DNA from: Pezicula radicicola
Taxonomy: Eukaryota; Ascomycota; Leotiomycetes; Helotiales; Dermateaceae
NCBI GenBank assembly: GCA_003008705.1
Contig: PDUO01000056.1
Coordinates: 65,042-129,041, forward strand
Length of the DNA stretch: 64,000 nt
Direction: 5' to 3'
Shown here one piece after another: positions 1-10,294 of this stretch (positions within the stretch are counted from its first letter, which is position 1; every line of letters starts with the position of its first letter). A program made the position numbers and the translations under genes. The notes under the pieces are model-generated. The model made no database searches and was not told the DNA's origin. It saw nothing but the letters and a program-made list of their open reading frames with translations.

Positions 1-2
1 GT

Positions 3-155
3 CTGAATCGTGCGTTTGAAACTGCGGCTGGAATCTCGAGTACAGGCGTATTGCTGGTAAGACCCGATGGGTTCGTAGCATTGAGAGAGAGGAGACTGCC
101 TGCTGATTACGAGCAACGGTTGAAAGAAGTGATGAGGCAGCTGTTGGGTCTTTGA
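3..155 (+). CDS. C-terminal end of a class A flavin monooxygenase (partial, runs off the left edge)
   Basis: Frame 3 is open from the window edge to TGA at 153-155 and gives 50 residues. They include LVRPDGFVALR, the short motif found close to the C terminus of phenol-hydroxylase/TfdB-type FAD-dependent aromatic monooxygenases (thioredoxin-like end domain), followed by a basic helical tail ending in LLGL. Such enzymes hydroxylate phenolic rings with NAD(P)H and O2 and are common in fungal secondary-metabolite and aromatic-degradation clusters. Only the last exon is visible, so substrate and completeness cannot be judged. The frame and family motif are clear; the exact family member is not. 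Confidence 0.6.
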   Translation: MNRAFETAAGISSTGVLLVRPDGFVALRERRLPADYEQRLKEVMRQLLGL

Positions 156-703
156 TAGCTACCTCCCTAGTTTGGCAGATCAGCCCAAACTAGTAGCTTG
201 TTAATGTAATATAGTATTAGACTCCCTTCTTTTATAATTTATTACAGTATTATTGTATTGATTGGGTAGATTGCAATTTTATAGTAGTGTAGATCTGATA
301 TAGGAAAGAATTTAGCAATTGATAGCTAATAGGTAATTACTTAAATGCCATGATGGAAACTTAACTGTTGTAAAATATTCATCTAACTAGATAAGGGTAG
401 CTGTGAGAACAATTTTTACATAAGGACCCAACGGGCTCATCATTGCAGGGTTTAGTCGAGCCAAGAAGCAAATCACGGTCTCCAGAAAAAGTAAAGCTGT
501 AAAAGAATTCGAGGCTTGACAATTAGAGGTCTAGGTAATACAAACCTATGGAAGGTTATTAGGATATTTTGGGAAACTTTTAAAGAGAACGTTTCAGTGA
601 GGTACGATAAAAATGATGCTATAATAGTCAACTTATCTCTGTCTCTGTTGTATTAGACACTATAAAAATTTCTGCACTAATTAGGTTAAATTACTAGAAT
701 TCA
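156..703. other. AT-rich spacer, no gene seen
   Basis: Low-complexity AT-rich DNA with no convincing ORF, RNA gene or domain. It separates the monooxygenase tail from an 18-bp repeat array. Confidence 0.5.
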
Positions 704-810
704 ACAACTAACTTGTTTTGAGTAACTTACTAGATTTGAGTAACTAACTTGATTTGAGTAACTAACTTGATTTGAGTAACTTACTAGAGTTGAGTAACTT
801 ACTGGATTTG
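704..810 (+). repeat. Tandem array of an 18-bp repeat (GAGTAAC family)
   Basis: Five exact-length 18-bp units run from 721 to 810, beginning at 721, 739, 757, 775 and 793, preceded by a shorter diverged unit. The unit consensus is AGTAACTNACTTGATTTG. Because 18 bp is six codons, the minus strand reads as a hexapeptide repeat (SNQVSY-like) in an ORF at 701-949, which I regard as a by-product. The same repeat occurs at 33.1, 37.7-38.4, 45.6, 54.1 and 57.2 kb. Confidence 0.9.
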
Positions 811-963
811 TGCCCTGCCTTTTCGAGTTTAGCGCTCCCGCTTCGGATATGGCGCTCGCTTCCGAAGCCGCTGTTTTTGATGTGCTCGAGTGGCGGCGAG
901 CTGCATTATTTATCTCTGCTACAACATTATATGATAATATAATAATCACCCTTACACCTCAAG

Positions 964-3120
964 ATGTCAGATGTGGTACCCCACTCTTGCATCCATTGCC
1001 AGACTAGGTTCCTCATCGATAGTAGTGATCCTGAACTAAACAACAAAGTTTCCCTTGGATTTTGGAGGATATGGAGCCCATCTGAGAAGCCAGTCACAAT
1101 GAATGACTTGGAGAAGTTAGCATCGGCTGGCTGCAGCTTTGCAAAGTATACCCTTAGTAGAATCACACCTGAGGACAATAACTTCCCAAGTGATGCTCTG
1201 GTTGCCCGTTATCCCCCGGACTCATACGAGGACTATTCTAATTCTCTCATTATCGGGCTTCCGAGTCGGCAGTACCCGTATGCCCAACTGGCGTGCATGG
1301 TAGATGAAGGTGAGGAATTTGCGTTTCACTGTTCAAGCCTGTGAATATTTAGTAGAGGATATTTTGGTTGGAAATCGGCTTGACAGTTTGGCGATCAAAT
1401 TTATATAATTTCAATCCTTTTGTCTCCCTAAGTCATTTTACTAAAATCATTATTGTTTCTAGAGAGTCCAGTAGCCCAGGAAGTGACCCAGAGGCCACCA
1501 AATATCGAGCCCGGTTCTGAAGAGTCCTTTAGGCTCGCCAAGAGGTGGTTGAGGGACTGTCTGGAGGACCACCAATCGTGTCCGAAGCCACTTCGCAACT
1601 TCATGCCTACCAGGGTTCTTGAAATTTCCGACCCCGACTCAAGTGTCTATATTCGAGAGAAGCTTTCCGCTGCCCCATACGCAGCCCTATCGTATTGCTG
1701 GGGTGGCCCACAAAGAGTCTCCCTAACTAAATCCCGACAGAGGATTGGTGGGTGGGTCATTCCCCAGGACACCCTGCCCCAAACGACACAGGATGCTATG
1801 CGCGTAGCTCGGGAGCTGGGGCTAAAGTATATCTGGGTGGACTCTCTCTGCATTATCCAGGACGACGAGGAAGATATGGCTACCGAGATTGGCCATATGG
1901 CCGATATCTACCAACAGTCTTATGTGACGATAATGGCGAGCAGGGCGAAAAGTGTTGAAGAGGGCTTCCTGCACCCACGCTTTCCGTTCGGGGCTGCAAA
2001 GTCAAACCCGGGCTTTCGGCTCCCATATAGAACAAAAGGCGGCCAAACAGGTTCGATCATTGCCGTCGAGGAAGATGCTTCAATAGCGTATATCAATCCT
2101 CTTAGAAAACGTGGCTGGGCTTTCCAGGAGTTCCTTCTTTCTCCACGGATTATCGATTATGGGGAGATGGGGACGACCTGGATCTGCCAGAGTTCGGAAA
2201 CCCCCACCGACGGATTCTCCTCTCCCCCAACCACAGTTTGGAGTAGACTGGTATTTCGTAATTTAGAGTTTGAAAATGGGAGAGTCGCAAGTCTCGCAAG
2301 CCCTAAGACGATTAAGAACCCTAAGGACCGATTAGAGTTTCTCAACATGGTCTGGACTGGGATCGTCCAGGAATATATGAAAGGAGCGTTGACGTGCTTT
2401 CGCGACAGGCTCCCAGCACTAGGGGGTATTGCCGAGCGTATGGGCATCCACCTCGAAGATGAATATGTAGCTGGGGGTTGGAGAAAATGCCTCTGGCATA
2501 GTCTCGTGTGGCACAATGAGGGGGGCCGGCAGTGGGAACGACTGCCCGGGTACTATGCGCCTTCGTGGTCGTGGGCTTCAATCCCTAATGGCGAGATCAG
2601 TTTTATTTCCACTAACCACAGTTTCCCCGATGAGAGTTTTCGGATTGTTGACTATCAAGTTGAGCCAGTCAACCAAGCGGCAAGGTATGGGGCTGTGAAA
2701 TCCGGATTTCTCACAGTTTGTGTGCCGGTGCTTTCGGTAAGTTACACACATAGTCGAGGTAGCCTAGGACCCGACGATAATTCCGTTCTGATCGATGGTC
2801 TGGAGAATTCTCACGTAGAGGTATCCAGCTGTGGGTTATATCTGGATGCCATGTTGAACGGGATCCAGGAGGGCGAGATACCTCTTTGGTTTCTATGCGT
2901 ATGCTGGGACTACAAGAGAAACAAAATGTCTGGTTTATTCTTATGGCAGCTAGGAGATGGTACCTATGTTCGATGGGGGCTTTTCTCCTTGTTTTTAATT
3001 TCGAGGATGGACCTCAATGAAGAGCCGACTGTGAATCTGAGAGAGGACGAATCGCAGTCTTTGGACCCGTACGCTCGGTGGCGGGTGAGTATACCAATAA
3101 AGACTTTAACCATTGTTTGA
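964..3120 (+). CDS. HET-domain protein (heterokaryon incompatibility type)
   Basis: Two exons, 964-1309 and 1463-3120, are joined by a phase-1 intron (GTGAGG donor, TTACTAAAA branch, TAG acceptor), giving about 667 residues. The N-terminal 115 residues resemble the lead-in common in HET proteins (CIHC, then SLGFW). The HET domain starts near residue 188 with YAALSYCWGG, continues with KYIWVDSLCIIQDDEEDMA near 237-255 and IYQQSYVTIMAS, and later has the W-AFQE motif. HET domains act in cytoplasmic cell-death responses after fusion of incompatible hyphae. A further donor (GTGAGT at 3085) and acceptor (3139-3140) could replace the last 11 codons by an exon ending at 3191. I see no breaks, so the gene may be active; its partner allele is unknown. 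Confidence 0.88.
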
Positions 3121-3435
3121 TGGATCTCGAGGGTATTTAGAGTCACTTGGATAATGGCGTTAATAGTTCATTGTGGAAAGCATTAATTTGATTCCTACGT
3201 GGTCGCTGAATTTGGCGGTCATCGCACCTGAACATTGCATTGGATGTAATTTCTAGTTTTGAATTGGACTAGGTATAGAGTTTTGCCCTTAGGTAGACAC
3301 TAGACACGACCGGTTCCTTTGACATTCAACCACTGAAAAGTTGAAACATGGCCAACAACATGAAAAGCTACACCAGGGACAAATGAATATCAGTATATTC
3401 TTAACTTCGCCAATTTAACGGTTCCACCAACTATC

Positions 3436-4077
3436 ATGGACATAAACGAAGATCTCCCCTACAAACACAACAAAACCTATCCCACCACCAAGCCAAATCC
3501 ACCTCCAAAACCCCAGCAGACATCTCCAAATCCTCGAGTACGCAATCATTCACCGCATTCACCGTATAATTCCCACGCATACGGAGCATCCATAATCAAT
3601 GCCTCAAAAAATCAGAGAGCAAGAAGAAATCCAGAAACGCGAACACCAACACCAGCACCAACGACATCACCCTCAACAACCTCCAAAACCTCCACTATAA
3701 AAGCAACAGATATACCACAATGGACCTGGACAAACCGCGAAACAATAACCTATCTCACCGAAGTCCTAATTTCAAAAGTTGGGAAGAGAAGAAATGAAGC
3801 GAGGATATTAGCAAGTAAAGCTATCGGAGATGGATTTGGACCGACTTTATTTTTGTATACGCGTGAGACTTGGGCTTATTGGTTTGGTGAGGAGGTTGCG
3901 TTGGCGCTTGATGGTTTGATTTATAGTATGAGGGATAAGGAAGGGGCTGTTCCTGAGAATGTGCAGATTGAGCATTATGAGAGGAGGAGGTTTAGTTTCG
4001 AGGAGGGAGGGATCGAGGTTTTGAATAGGGGTGAGGATGGAGTTGGGATTGGAGTCGAGGAAGGACGGGGAAGGTGA
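3436..4077 (+). CDS. Small protein with disordered N-terminus and SAM-like helical C-terminal domain (paralogue A)
   Basis: Single-exon ORF of 213 residues starting at an ATG preceded by AT-rich DNA. Residues 1-95 are Pro/Thr/Ser/Asn-rich and probably disordered. Residues about 97-168 form a compact helical segment with NRETITYLTEVL, a DGFG turn and RETWAYWFGEEVALALDGL. The same arrangement occurs in the minus-strand genes at 15982-16470 (NRECREWLQIVL, GTFG, EPFWKNLLGD) and 15232-15579, so this is a real local family and not a chance ORF. The fold looks like a SAM-type five-helix bundle, which is inference. The tail after 170 is acidic/Gly-rich. Composition switches from A/C-rich to G/T-rich near 3790. 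Function unknown; it sits between a HET gene and an Hsp70-like gene. Confidence 0.6.
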   Translation: MDINEDLPYKHNKTYPTTKPNPPPKPQQTSPNPRVRNHSPHSPYNSHAYGASIINASKNQRARRNPETRTPTPAPTTSPSTTSKTSTIKATDIPQWTWTNRETITYLTEVLISKVGKRRNEARILASKAIGDGFGPTLFLYTRETWAYWFGEEVALALDGLIYSMRDKEGAVPENVQIEHYERRRFSFEEGGIEVLNRGEDGVGIGVEEGRGR

Positions 4078-4080
4078 GGG

Positions 4081-4957
4081 ACAATTTCTTGTGTAGGGCG
4101 TGCTAATGGAATATGTGTTTTGAAGTAATTTCTGAAGGCTTCATTGAGCAAGCATGACAGTGCTCAGAATTATAAATCATAGGCTCAGAAATGTGAAATG
4201 AGCAACAACAAAACAGCAGAAGGACTAAGGTGCAGTACTAAGGACAAGACAGGTGCACATTTCAGCTTCTTCTACCATATTTAATTCCGTAAACTACGCT
4301 CAGGCGCGCTGCTTTTTTTTTAATCTAACGCAGCTCCTTTGGTTAAAGCCTGCAATTTGAAGATTGCTGTTGCTTAACTTGGTCCAAAATAACTCAATTT
4401 CTACTAACGTTATCTCTCAACCTGTAATCTTTCTCGTCTGTACTTGGGCCCTTGTCGTAGTTTTGTCGGAAAGTCTTAGCCGTAGGCATCTTTTTGTGGG
4501 CACAGTCAAGGGCAGAAACTGTTGCGATTTTGATAGTAAGTACCTGCGATCCGGACCGCAATCCCCATGCCGTAGAACCTAGTGCAGCAGATGGGACAGC
4601 TAAAAGCTGTGCTTCTTGTGCGGTATTTCCACTTACAAATTTTTTTTATCGTTAACGTCACTGATTATGTCTTGCTACGATTTGCGGCAATTCTTGTCTC
4701 CGGATGAGCTGGCTTCGCCTTGGATTTGCAGAATCTTATAAACGACGCAATGAATAGTGAAATTGCCATTGTCATATTGTTGACCTAGGCGTTACGCTCC
4801 TTTAGATCTTCTTGATTAATGTAGACTACATCATACCATTAGAACGCAATTAGCAAGTCCCTACTTGCAGCAGATCCTCGGGCCTCCCAAAAATAAAAAA
4901 TAAAAATAAAAAAATCATTTACAGTGAGATCTGAAATCAGTCACCGGTTAGGGTTAG
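4081..4957. other. Spacer containing one HET relic
   Basis: No intact gene. It contains AT-rich DNA, an A-rich run near 4890-4915 and the short HET-domain relic listed separately. Confidence 0.5.
4779..4833 (-). pseudogene. Short relic of a HET-domain gene
   Basis: Read on the minus strand the segment gives VVYINQEDLKERNA-stop-VN, the core INQxDxxERNxQV motif of HET domains with an in-frame TAG where Gln (CAG) is expected. Its DNA is nearly identical to the larger relic at 9378-9593, so both come from one source gene. The stop is a C-to-T change of the RIP type. Confidence 0.6.
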
Positions 4958-7080
4958 TCACTCATATCGAAATACTGCTCTTCCAAGCTCCCGTCGCCCA
5001 TCTCGAGACGTCACTTTGACTCGGAGGTTCCGTGTATGGGGACCACATAGTATTCGTGTGATGAAGCTAAATCGTCGCCTATATAGTCCATCATCACACA
5101 TTTTATATTCTGAATCTGGGAAATCCGCCTCAGTGAAGGTGACTAGGACGGATCCAACGAACTGAATATCTGGATTGGAGATATTTTGGCGGGTGCGAAC
5201 CCATCGTGGCGGATTGTCGAGCTCACATTTATAAAGGTTTAAACGGCTACTCAATTCTGCGTCTGCCATCAAGGTTGTCGCAAGATGTTGGGAGACAGTT
5301 GCATGAGCGTCGAGAAGCTGGTCCTAAGAACTTTGTCAGCAAGGGTGAGATTCCATAAAATGCCCCTGCTCACCTTTTGCACCCTCCAGCTCACTCGAAC
5401 GTCACACTTGTCAATGTTATCCCAATGGTCTTCACGACGACTCCACTCTGGGTCCCCATCTTCAAACGGGTATGAAAGCTCGAAACCATAATGTGCACGA
5501 GACCGAGCGACTACCTCAACACCGGGATAGTTGCCGTGGTTTGCTCCTCGGATAATCATTTCTGGGCTGTGCATCATTGAGAAGTCAGAACCAAGATCTC
5601 CAGACTAATAAGCGTAGGTAACTCACGTTGCTTCGACTCTGATGTACCGCCCCAGGGTTGTGAAAAACGCCTGGATGTTGGTGTTGAGAAGGCCAACACC
5701 TAAACCCCAGTCCTTCAGATGGTCTTCCACGTATGGAGCGATGCACGTTGGTCCTGCAAAGATGACTTCGTCAATAGTCTTCTTTTTTTGACCAATCCGA
5801 GCATGATGATCATCTAGACTCTGTAGCAGAGACTCCATAGCTGGCTCAAAGAAGTCCCGCATTTCGCTGTCTTGGACCTGGACCTGGGAGACATGACGGT
5901 GGGGATTTCCAGACGCCCCATGAATCGTGAGAGGAAAAGTATACCGATCCTTTTGATCTGGCTTGTAGTTCCGACGTACCTCGGCGAATTCAGCCATGAG
6001 CCCTCCATCGGTGCCAATGTTATTTGTAGAAACATTAGATACCGAATTTCCAAAGCGTTCCTCTATCCATCTAGTAAACTGATAGTCTACCAGCTTCCCG
6101 CAATCCACTGTCTCACCATAGGCTATTTCTTCCAGTCGAGGTCGAGATTCGGCGGATTTTCCTGCCGTGGCTTCCCAGGAAACCGAATATGACTGGATCT
6201 CAGCGACGCCTCCATCATAATACAAAACCAAGATGTTGTAATCGACTTTCGGTGCTCCACCTGGATATGGAGAATGGTTATTGAATCTTTTAGTTATATG
6301 ATGTCGAACAATCTCAATAGCCACTGCTTCAACTGTGGGGAAAATCTGGATTGTATCCTCCGTATTGATTTTAAAACCGGCAGCCTTAACAGCCTCCAAC
6401 AACATAGCCTTGCTCCGGTCCGAGGCATCGCCTCGAGCAGTGAATGAGAATTCCAGTGTAAAATCTTCTAATGGCCTGCCGATTTCTGACTGAAGAAGAG
6501 CCCGGCAATGAGACAAAAAGTCCGTCGTCCAGTCAGAGCTAGACTGACTGGGCTGTGGGCCACTGAGACTAGATTTGGTGCTTGTGAGGAATGCTTCTCT
6601 GGTTTTCGACATCGCTTTGAGTGCCGGGAGAAATTTATAATCAGAATATCCAAGAGAAGGGGCGATGAAGGCGACGGTAGGATTCCTGCTATTTAGGTCG
6701 ATAACGAGAAGGACACTAGGAGGATTAGAGGCATCTTTGCTCGCTTCTCCGCCAAGCGAATAACCTGGGCCCTTACTAGAACCACTATTAACCAGCTCTT
6801 TATCTTTGCTCCGAAAAGCTAGCTTGTGACTACTTTCGTCGAGGGACTTTGGCCCAGATGTGCTTCGGTTGTCTGTAGCATCGTAGCGAGGGGTGTCCTC
6901 CTTCAAGCTTGAGGAGGATTTGTGTGGCTTTTCTTCTTTTAGCTTCTTCGATGTGGACGCTGTTGGGAAGGAAGATTCTGCTCCTTCTATGTTGTCTGGA
7001 TTATTGCCTCCCTGATTGTCGTGAGGTGTTTTGTGTGTGCGTCGATTTTGCGAGGCTTCGGAAACTCGGTGTTTCGTCAT
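4958..7080 (-). CDS. Hsp70-like (HSPA12-type) protein with degenerate nucleotide-binding motifs
   Basis: Three exons on the minus strand, 7080-5627, 5566-5374 and 5323-4958, with introns of 60 and 50 bp whose phases match, give about 670 residues. Residues 1-120 are Ser/Lys-rich and disordered. From about 122 the order of elements follows fungal Hsp70-like actin-fold proteins: a phosphate-1 strand (VLLVIDLNSRNPTVAFI), a phosphate-2 strand (ILVLYYDGGVAEIQSYSV), a VDYQFTRWIEERFG helix, and an adenosine-type segment (EVIFAGPTCIAPYVEDHL). The usual GTT/GTS and DxGGGT signatures are missing, so ATP binding may be lost. The C-terminal exon ends in RRELGRAVFRYE, typical of the family. It is transcribed away from the HET gene at 7667 with 586 bp between the starts. 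Role unknown; chaperone-like or sensor functions are guesses. Confidence 0.72.
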
Positions 7081-7666
7081 GGTTTGATTCTCACATTAAT
7101 TGGAAAGCCGGGGATCTAGATGGAGAATGCGGTCCAAAACACGAAACGACAATATTCAATCGCTTGTATTTACAAGGCGTAGGTACTTTGCGGCGGTTCG
7201 ACAGATGATCTTCAAGAGGAGGAAATCGTCAAGAGTCAACCCATGGACCGAGAAGAGTTTAATATCTTTCGCACTTCAATTGAATGGAGAGGGGTTGAAA
7301 GGTAGGCAGCAGGATTCCCGTGTTGGGTTGCGAGTTGCAACAACGAATCAAGGATGTCTCTGAGCCGCTAATGCATTGCAGGCCAGAAAGTTGACCACAC
7401 CACCATCGACACTGCCTCACGAGGCGGAATTTGAAATGAAAGAACGGAGCGGCTGTGAATTGTAATTCTGCGTACATGCCTACCGACCTAGCTAACCAAG
7501 ATCAGGCCTTTTCATATCGAGCAGTTGTCAAGCTATTTGCTTTCTCCGAGAGTTCCCATCAATACTGTACCAGATCAGATATTTCGACACCCCAGGAAGG
7601 TCATAGCTTCATCATATGTATACGGTACTTACGCCAACAGAGTTCACCAGTGAAATCGAAATTATC
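7081..7666. promoter_or_regulatory. Divergent intergenic region between Hsp70-like and HET genes
   Basis: 586 bp shared upstream region of two divergently transcribed genes. Two short plus-strand ORFs here have no recognisable domain and are ignored. Individual promoter elements cannot be identified with confidence. Confidence 0.4.
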
Positions 7667-9343
7667 ATGGCTCTGCGACTGATTCACACATCCACCCTCA
7701 GCTTAGAGACTTTTAACGGCCCTCGCATTCCGGATTACGCCATCTTGTCACATACATGGATACCTGGGCATGAGATTTCCTACCAAGACATGATCAGCAT
7801 AAACCTGAACCCTTCTCACCCCGCAAGCCAGGAACCCGGATATTCAAAGATCTTGAAAACATGCGAAGTTGCTCGAGATGCCGGCCTGACATATGCTTGG
7901 GTCGATACCTGTTGTATCGACAAGTCAAGCAGTGCCGAACTTAGTGAAGCAATCAACTCGATGTTCAAATGGTACCAAGTCGCTAAGGTTTGTTTTGTCT
8001 ACCTTTCTGACTTGCCACCAACGAGCAGCCTCAACAATCGCATGCCTCGATGCAAATGGTTCACGCGCGGTTGGTGCCTCCAAGAACTCATTGCACCTCG
8101 TAATGTGAGGTTCTACAACTGCCGATGGGATTTCATAGGGAGCAAATTGGACGCGAATCTATTGCAACTTGTTTCTCGCATTTCAAGAATCGACGAGGCC
8201 GTCTTGGCCGACACGAGTATTCTGCCTACTTTGTCAGTGGCCAAGAAAATGTCATGGGCGGCGCATAGAGAGACGACGAAGCCAGAAGACATCGCATACT
8301 GCCTCCTGGGAATATTTGACGTCAATATGCCCCTGCTGTACGGCGAAGGGCCGAAGGCTTTCATGCGCCTGCAGGAAGAGATCATCAAACGGTCAAATGA
8401 CCTATCGATTCTTGCCTGGGGTCATCCAGAGACAACCCAGCCTCAGCGACGGGAGGTGGGTAGCCTCGCTCGCCCTGTTGAAGAGGGAGAATATGTCAAC
8501 AGCTCATCAGTAACACAAACTGCTTGTTGCGATCTATTTGCAGAATCCCCAAACAACTTCTCCAACTGTGGGGATTTGGTTTTGCAGACCGCAGCTTCTC
8601 AACGCAACTTTGCATTCTCGGTGACCAACAATGGGCTTTTTCTCTCCCAGATGAGGTTACGCGTGAACTTCGAAAATGGCTACTACGTCCTTCCTCTGCT
8701 TTGCCATGGAAAGAGCTCGCCCTTAGATGGCATGTACTTGGCCCTCAAAAAGGTTGGGCCTGACTTATTCGTGAGACTGAAAAATTGTCACTGGGAGAAT
8801 TTGTTTCGTTGGAATCAAAGAGTCAATGGGTATGTGGTCACGAAGATGACACCTGAGACAAAGGTTTTTGTAGAGAATTGCCATGTCGAAAGTGTTCAAT
8901 TGCGCAGTCCCTTATGCTCAAATGTATTGTTACACGCTTCTATTTTGGAGATTTCTCCCCAAGAAACGTGGGACCCATCAACCTTGACATTTCTCCATGA
9001 CGAGGACCATCCTTTCTCCGGATATGTCAAGTTAGACGGCAAGATGCTGCATAAGGTTCTAACCGGCTCGGCGACCCCAGGGTGGAACAATATTTATCTT
9101 GCTTGGGGCAGAGGTTTGAATGTGACAGACTCTTCCGAACCCAATCATATTCGCGAAACAGTGTGGGTTAGGCTTTACTGGGCGGGAGACTGGGAAGAGT
9201 ATTTTAGTCCGAGAGAACAGTCACTGTTAGAAACGGATCATATTCGACAAGGGTCTGAAGTTATCCAGGCTGAGGTCGTCTCGATTGGAGATCTTGGGAG
9301 CGAATATTTTCGCATCAATATCAAGTTTCGCTTAACACAATAG
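7667..9343 (+). CDS. HET-domain protein of the HET-E-like (NWD2-associated) type
   Basis: Intronless ORF of 558 residues from the ATG at 7667; an in-frame ATG-less extension to 7616 is ignored. MALRLIHTSTLSLETF followed by YAILSHTWIPGHEISYQDM is the standard opening of HET-E-type proteins. It is followed by YAWVDTCCIDKSSSAELSEAI, KWFTRGWCLQELIAP, and the closing signature KPEDIAYCLLGIFDVNMPLLYGEG near residue 220. In characterised members this domain triggers cell death in incompatible fusions. There is no NACHT or WD40 region after the HET domain, so this is the stand-alone form with a C-terminal beta-rich extension of unknown role. Downstream lies a HET relic on the other strand. Confidence 0.9.
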   Translation: MALRLIHTSTLSLETFNGPRIPDYAILSHTWIPGHEISYQDMISINLNPSHPASQEPGYSKILKTCEVARDAGLTYAWVDTCCIDKSSSAELSEAINSMFKWYQVAKVCFVYLSDLPPTSSLNNRMPRCKWFTRGWCLQELIAPRNVRFYNCRWDFIGSKLDANLLQLVSRISRIDEAVLADTSILPTLSVAKKMSWAAHRETTKPEDIAYCLLGIFDVNMPLLYGEGPKAFMRLQEEIIKRSNDLSILAWGHPETTQPQRREVGSLARPVEEGEYVNSSSVTQTACCDLFAESPNNFSNCGDLVLQTAASQRNFAFSVTNNGLFLSQMRLRVNFENGYYVLPLLCHGKSSPLDGMYLALKKVGPDLFVRLKNCHWENLFRWNQRVNGYVVTKMTPETKVFVENCHVESVQLRSPLCSNVLLHASILEISPQETWDPSTLTFLHDEDHPFSGYVKLDGKMLHKVLTGSATPGWNNIYLAWGRGLNVTDSSEPNHIRETVWVRLYWAGDWEEYFSPREQSLLETDHIRQGSEVIQAEVVSIGDLGSEYFRINIKFRLTQ

Positions 9344-9377
9344 GAAGATTGAGATCGAACAAATGTAGCACAGTCCT

Positions 9378-9593
9378 TCAGTGCCTGTTGGCTCCAAGCC
9401 TCCAACCACAGTTGGAACCTGTTTTTTTCTTGTACCCGATCGTATTGACGATCATGATCAGAATCATGTTGACCTGGGCGTTACGCTCGTTTAGATCTTC
9501 TTGATTTATGTATACTGTATCGACCCACCTCAGCTCGCTTAGGACGGATTCCCCGAATAGTTCGAGGTTTAGACCCTTCAACATTTGGACGTC
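9378..9593 (-). pseudogene. HET-domain gene fragment
   Basis: Minus-strand reading gives LRWVDTVYINQEDLNERNAQVNMI, the central part of a HET domain, with no start, upstream domain portion or proper end. It shares its DNA with the smaller relic at 4779-4833. It is a decayed duplicate, not a working gene. Confidence 0.75.
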
Positions 9594-9599
9594 GAAACC

Positions 9600-9766
9600 T
9601 CAACTTTGAACCATATATTCTTTATTTATATATATATTAAAATATATACTTTATGAGTTATTTTAAACTTTTTATATTTTAACTTTTATTAAATATATTA
9701 TATATAAATATAATTATATTTAATTACTTATAGATACTTAGTATAACCTATAAGTAACCTATAAGC
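9600..9766. other. Very AT-rich tract
   Basis: About 85% A+T by eye, with runs of TATA and TTAAA. It leads directly into the 31-bp tandem array and looks like RIP-mutated repeat DNA. Confidence 0.6.
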
Positions 9767-9952
9767 AGTACTAAGCACCTATAAGTAACCTATAGGTAGT
9801 ACTAAGAGTCTATAGGTTACCTATAGATAGTACCAAGCACCTATAGGTTACCCACGGGCAGTACCAAGAGCCTATAGGTTACCTATAGGCAGTACCAAGC
9901 ACCTATAGGTTACCCACGGGTAGTACCGAGAACCCATAGGTACCTATGGGTT
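9767..9952 (+). repeat. 31-bp tandem repeat, six units
   Basis: Units begin at 9767, 9798, 9829, 9860, 9891 and 9922 at an exact 31-bp spacing. Each has the form AGTACYAAG, CACCTATAGG, TTACC then a variable hexamer. Left units carry CTATAG where right units carry CCACGGG, so the array grades from AT-rich to GC-richer. The unit contains the palindrome CCTATAGG. Confidence 0.9.
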
Positions 9953-10294
9953 GGGTTACCCAATGGGTCTAGTACCCATTCCGCAGTCTAATCGATACCA
10001 TATTGTAATCCCTCGAGTCCGTACCACCATGAGCGTAACGCCGCGGAAAGTAGCGTTACAATTAGGTGCTTCTTTCTCTGGCTTAGCGGAGCTACAATGC
10101 GAGGTCCCCAAGAAAACACCGTAAACGCGGGCCGTGATGGGGAGCAGTATTTTAACAACGGCATTTCGGCGTTTACACTTGTCCTTTTGGATGGCTCTGA
10201 ATATATTCATAGGCTATTTCAAAATCTCTAGAGGCCAGCTTCCCTATCAGTTTCATATCTCGTGTCTAATATCGACGTGTTCACACAGAGGTCA
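9953..10294. promoter_or_regulatory. Upstream region of the P450 gene
   Basis: No supported gene. The last 200 bp presumably hold the P450 promoter; no specific element is assignable. Confidence 0.3.

Noticed and set aside
704..810. Possible CRISPR array (regular repeats)
   Set aside because: Units are contiguous without unique spacers, and the genome is fungal. The same applies to the 31-bp array at 9767-9952.
701..949. Minus-strand hexapeptide-repeat ORF
   Set aside because: It arises because the repeat unit is 18 bp (six codons); the same repeat elsewhere is not coding.
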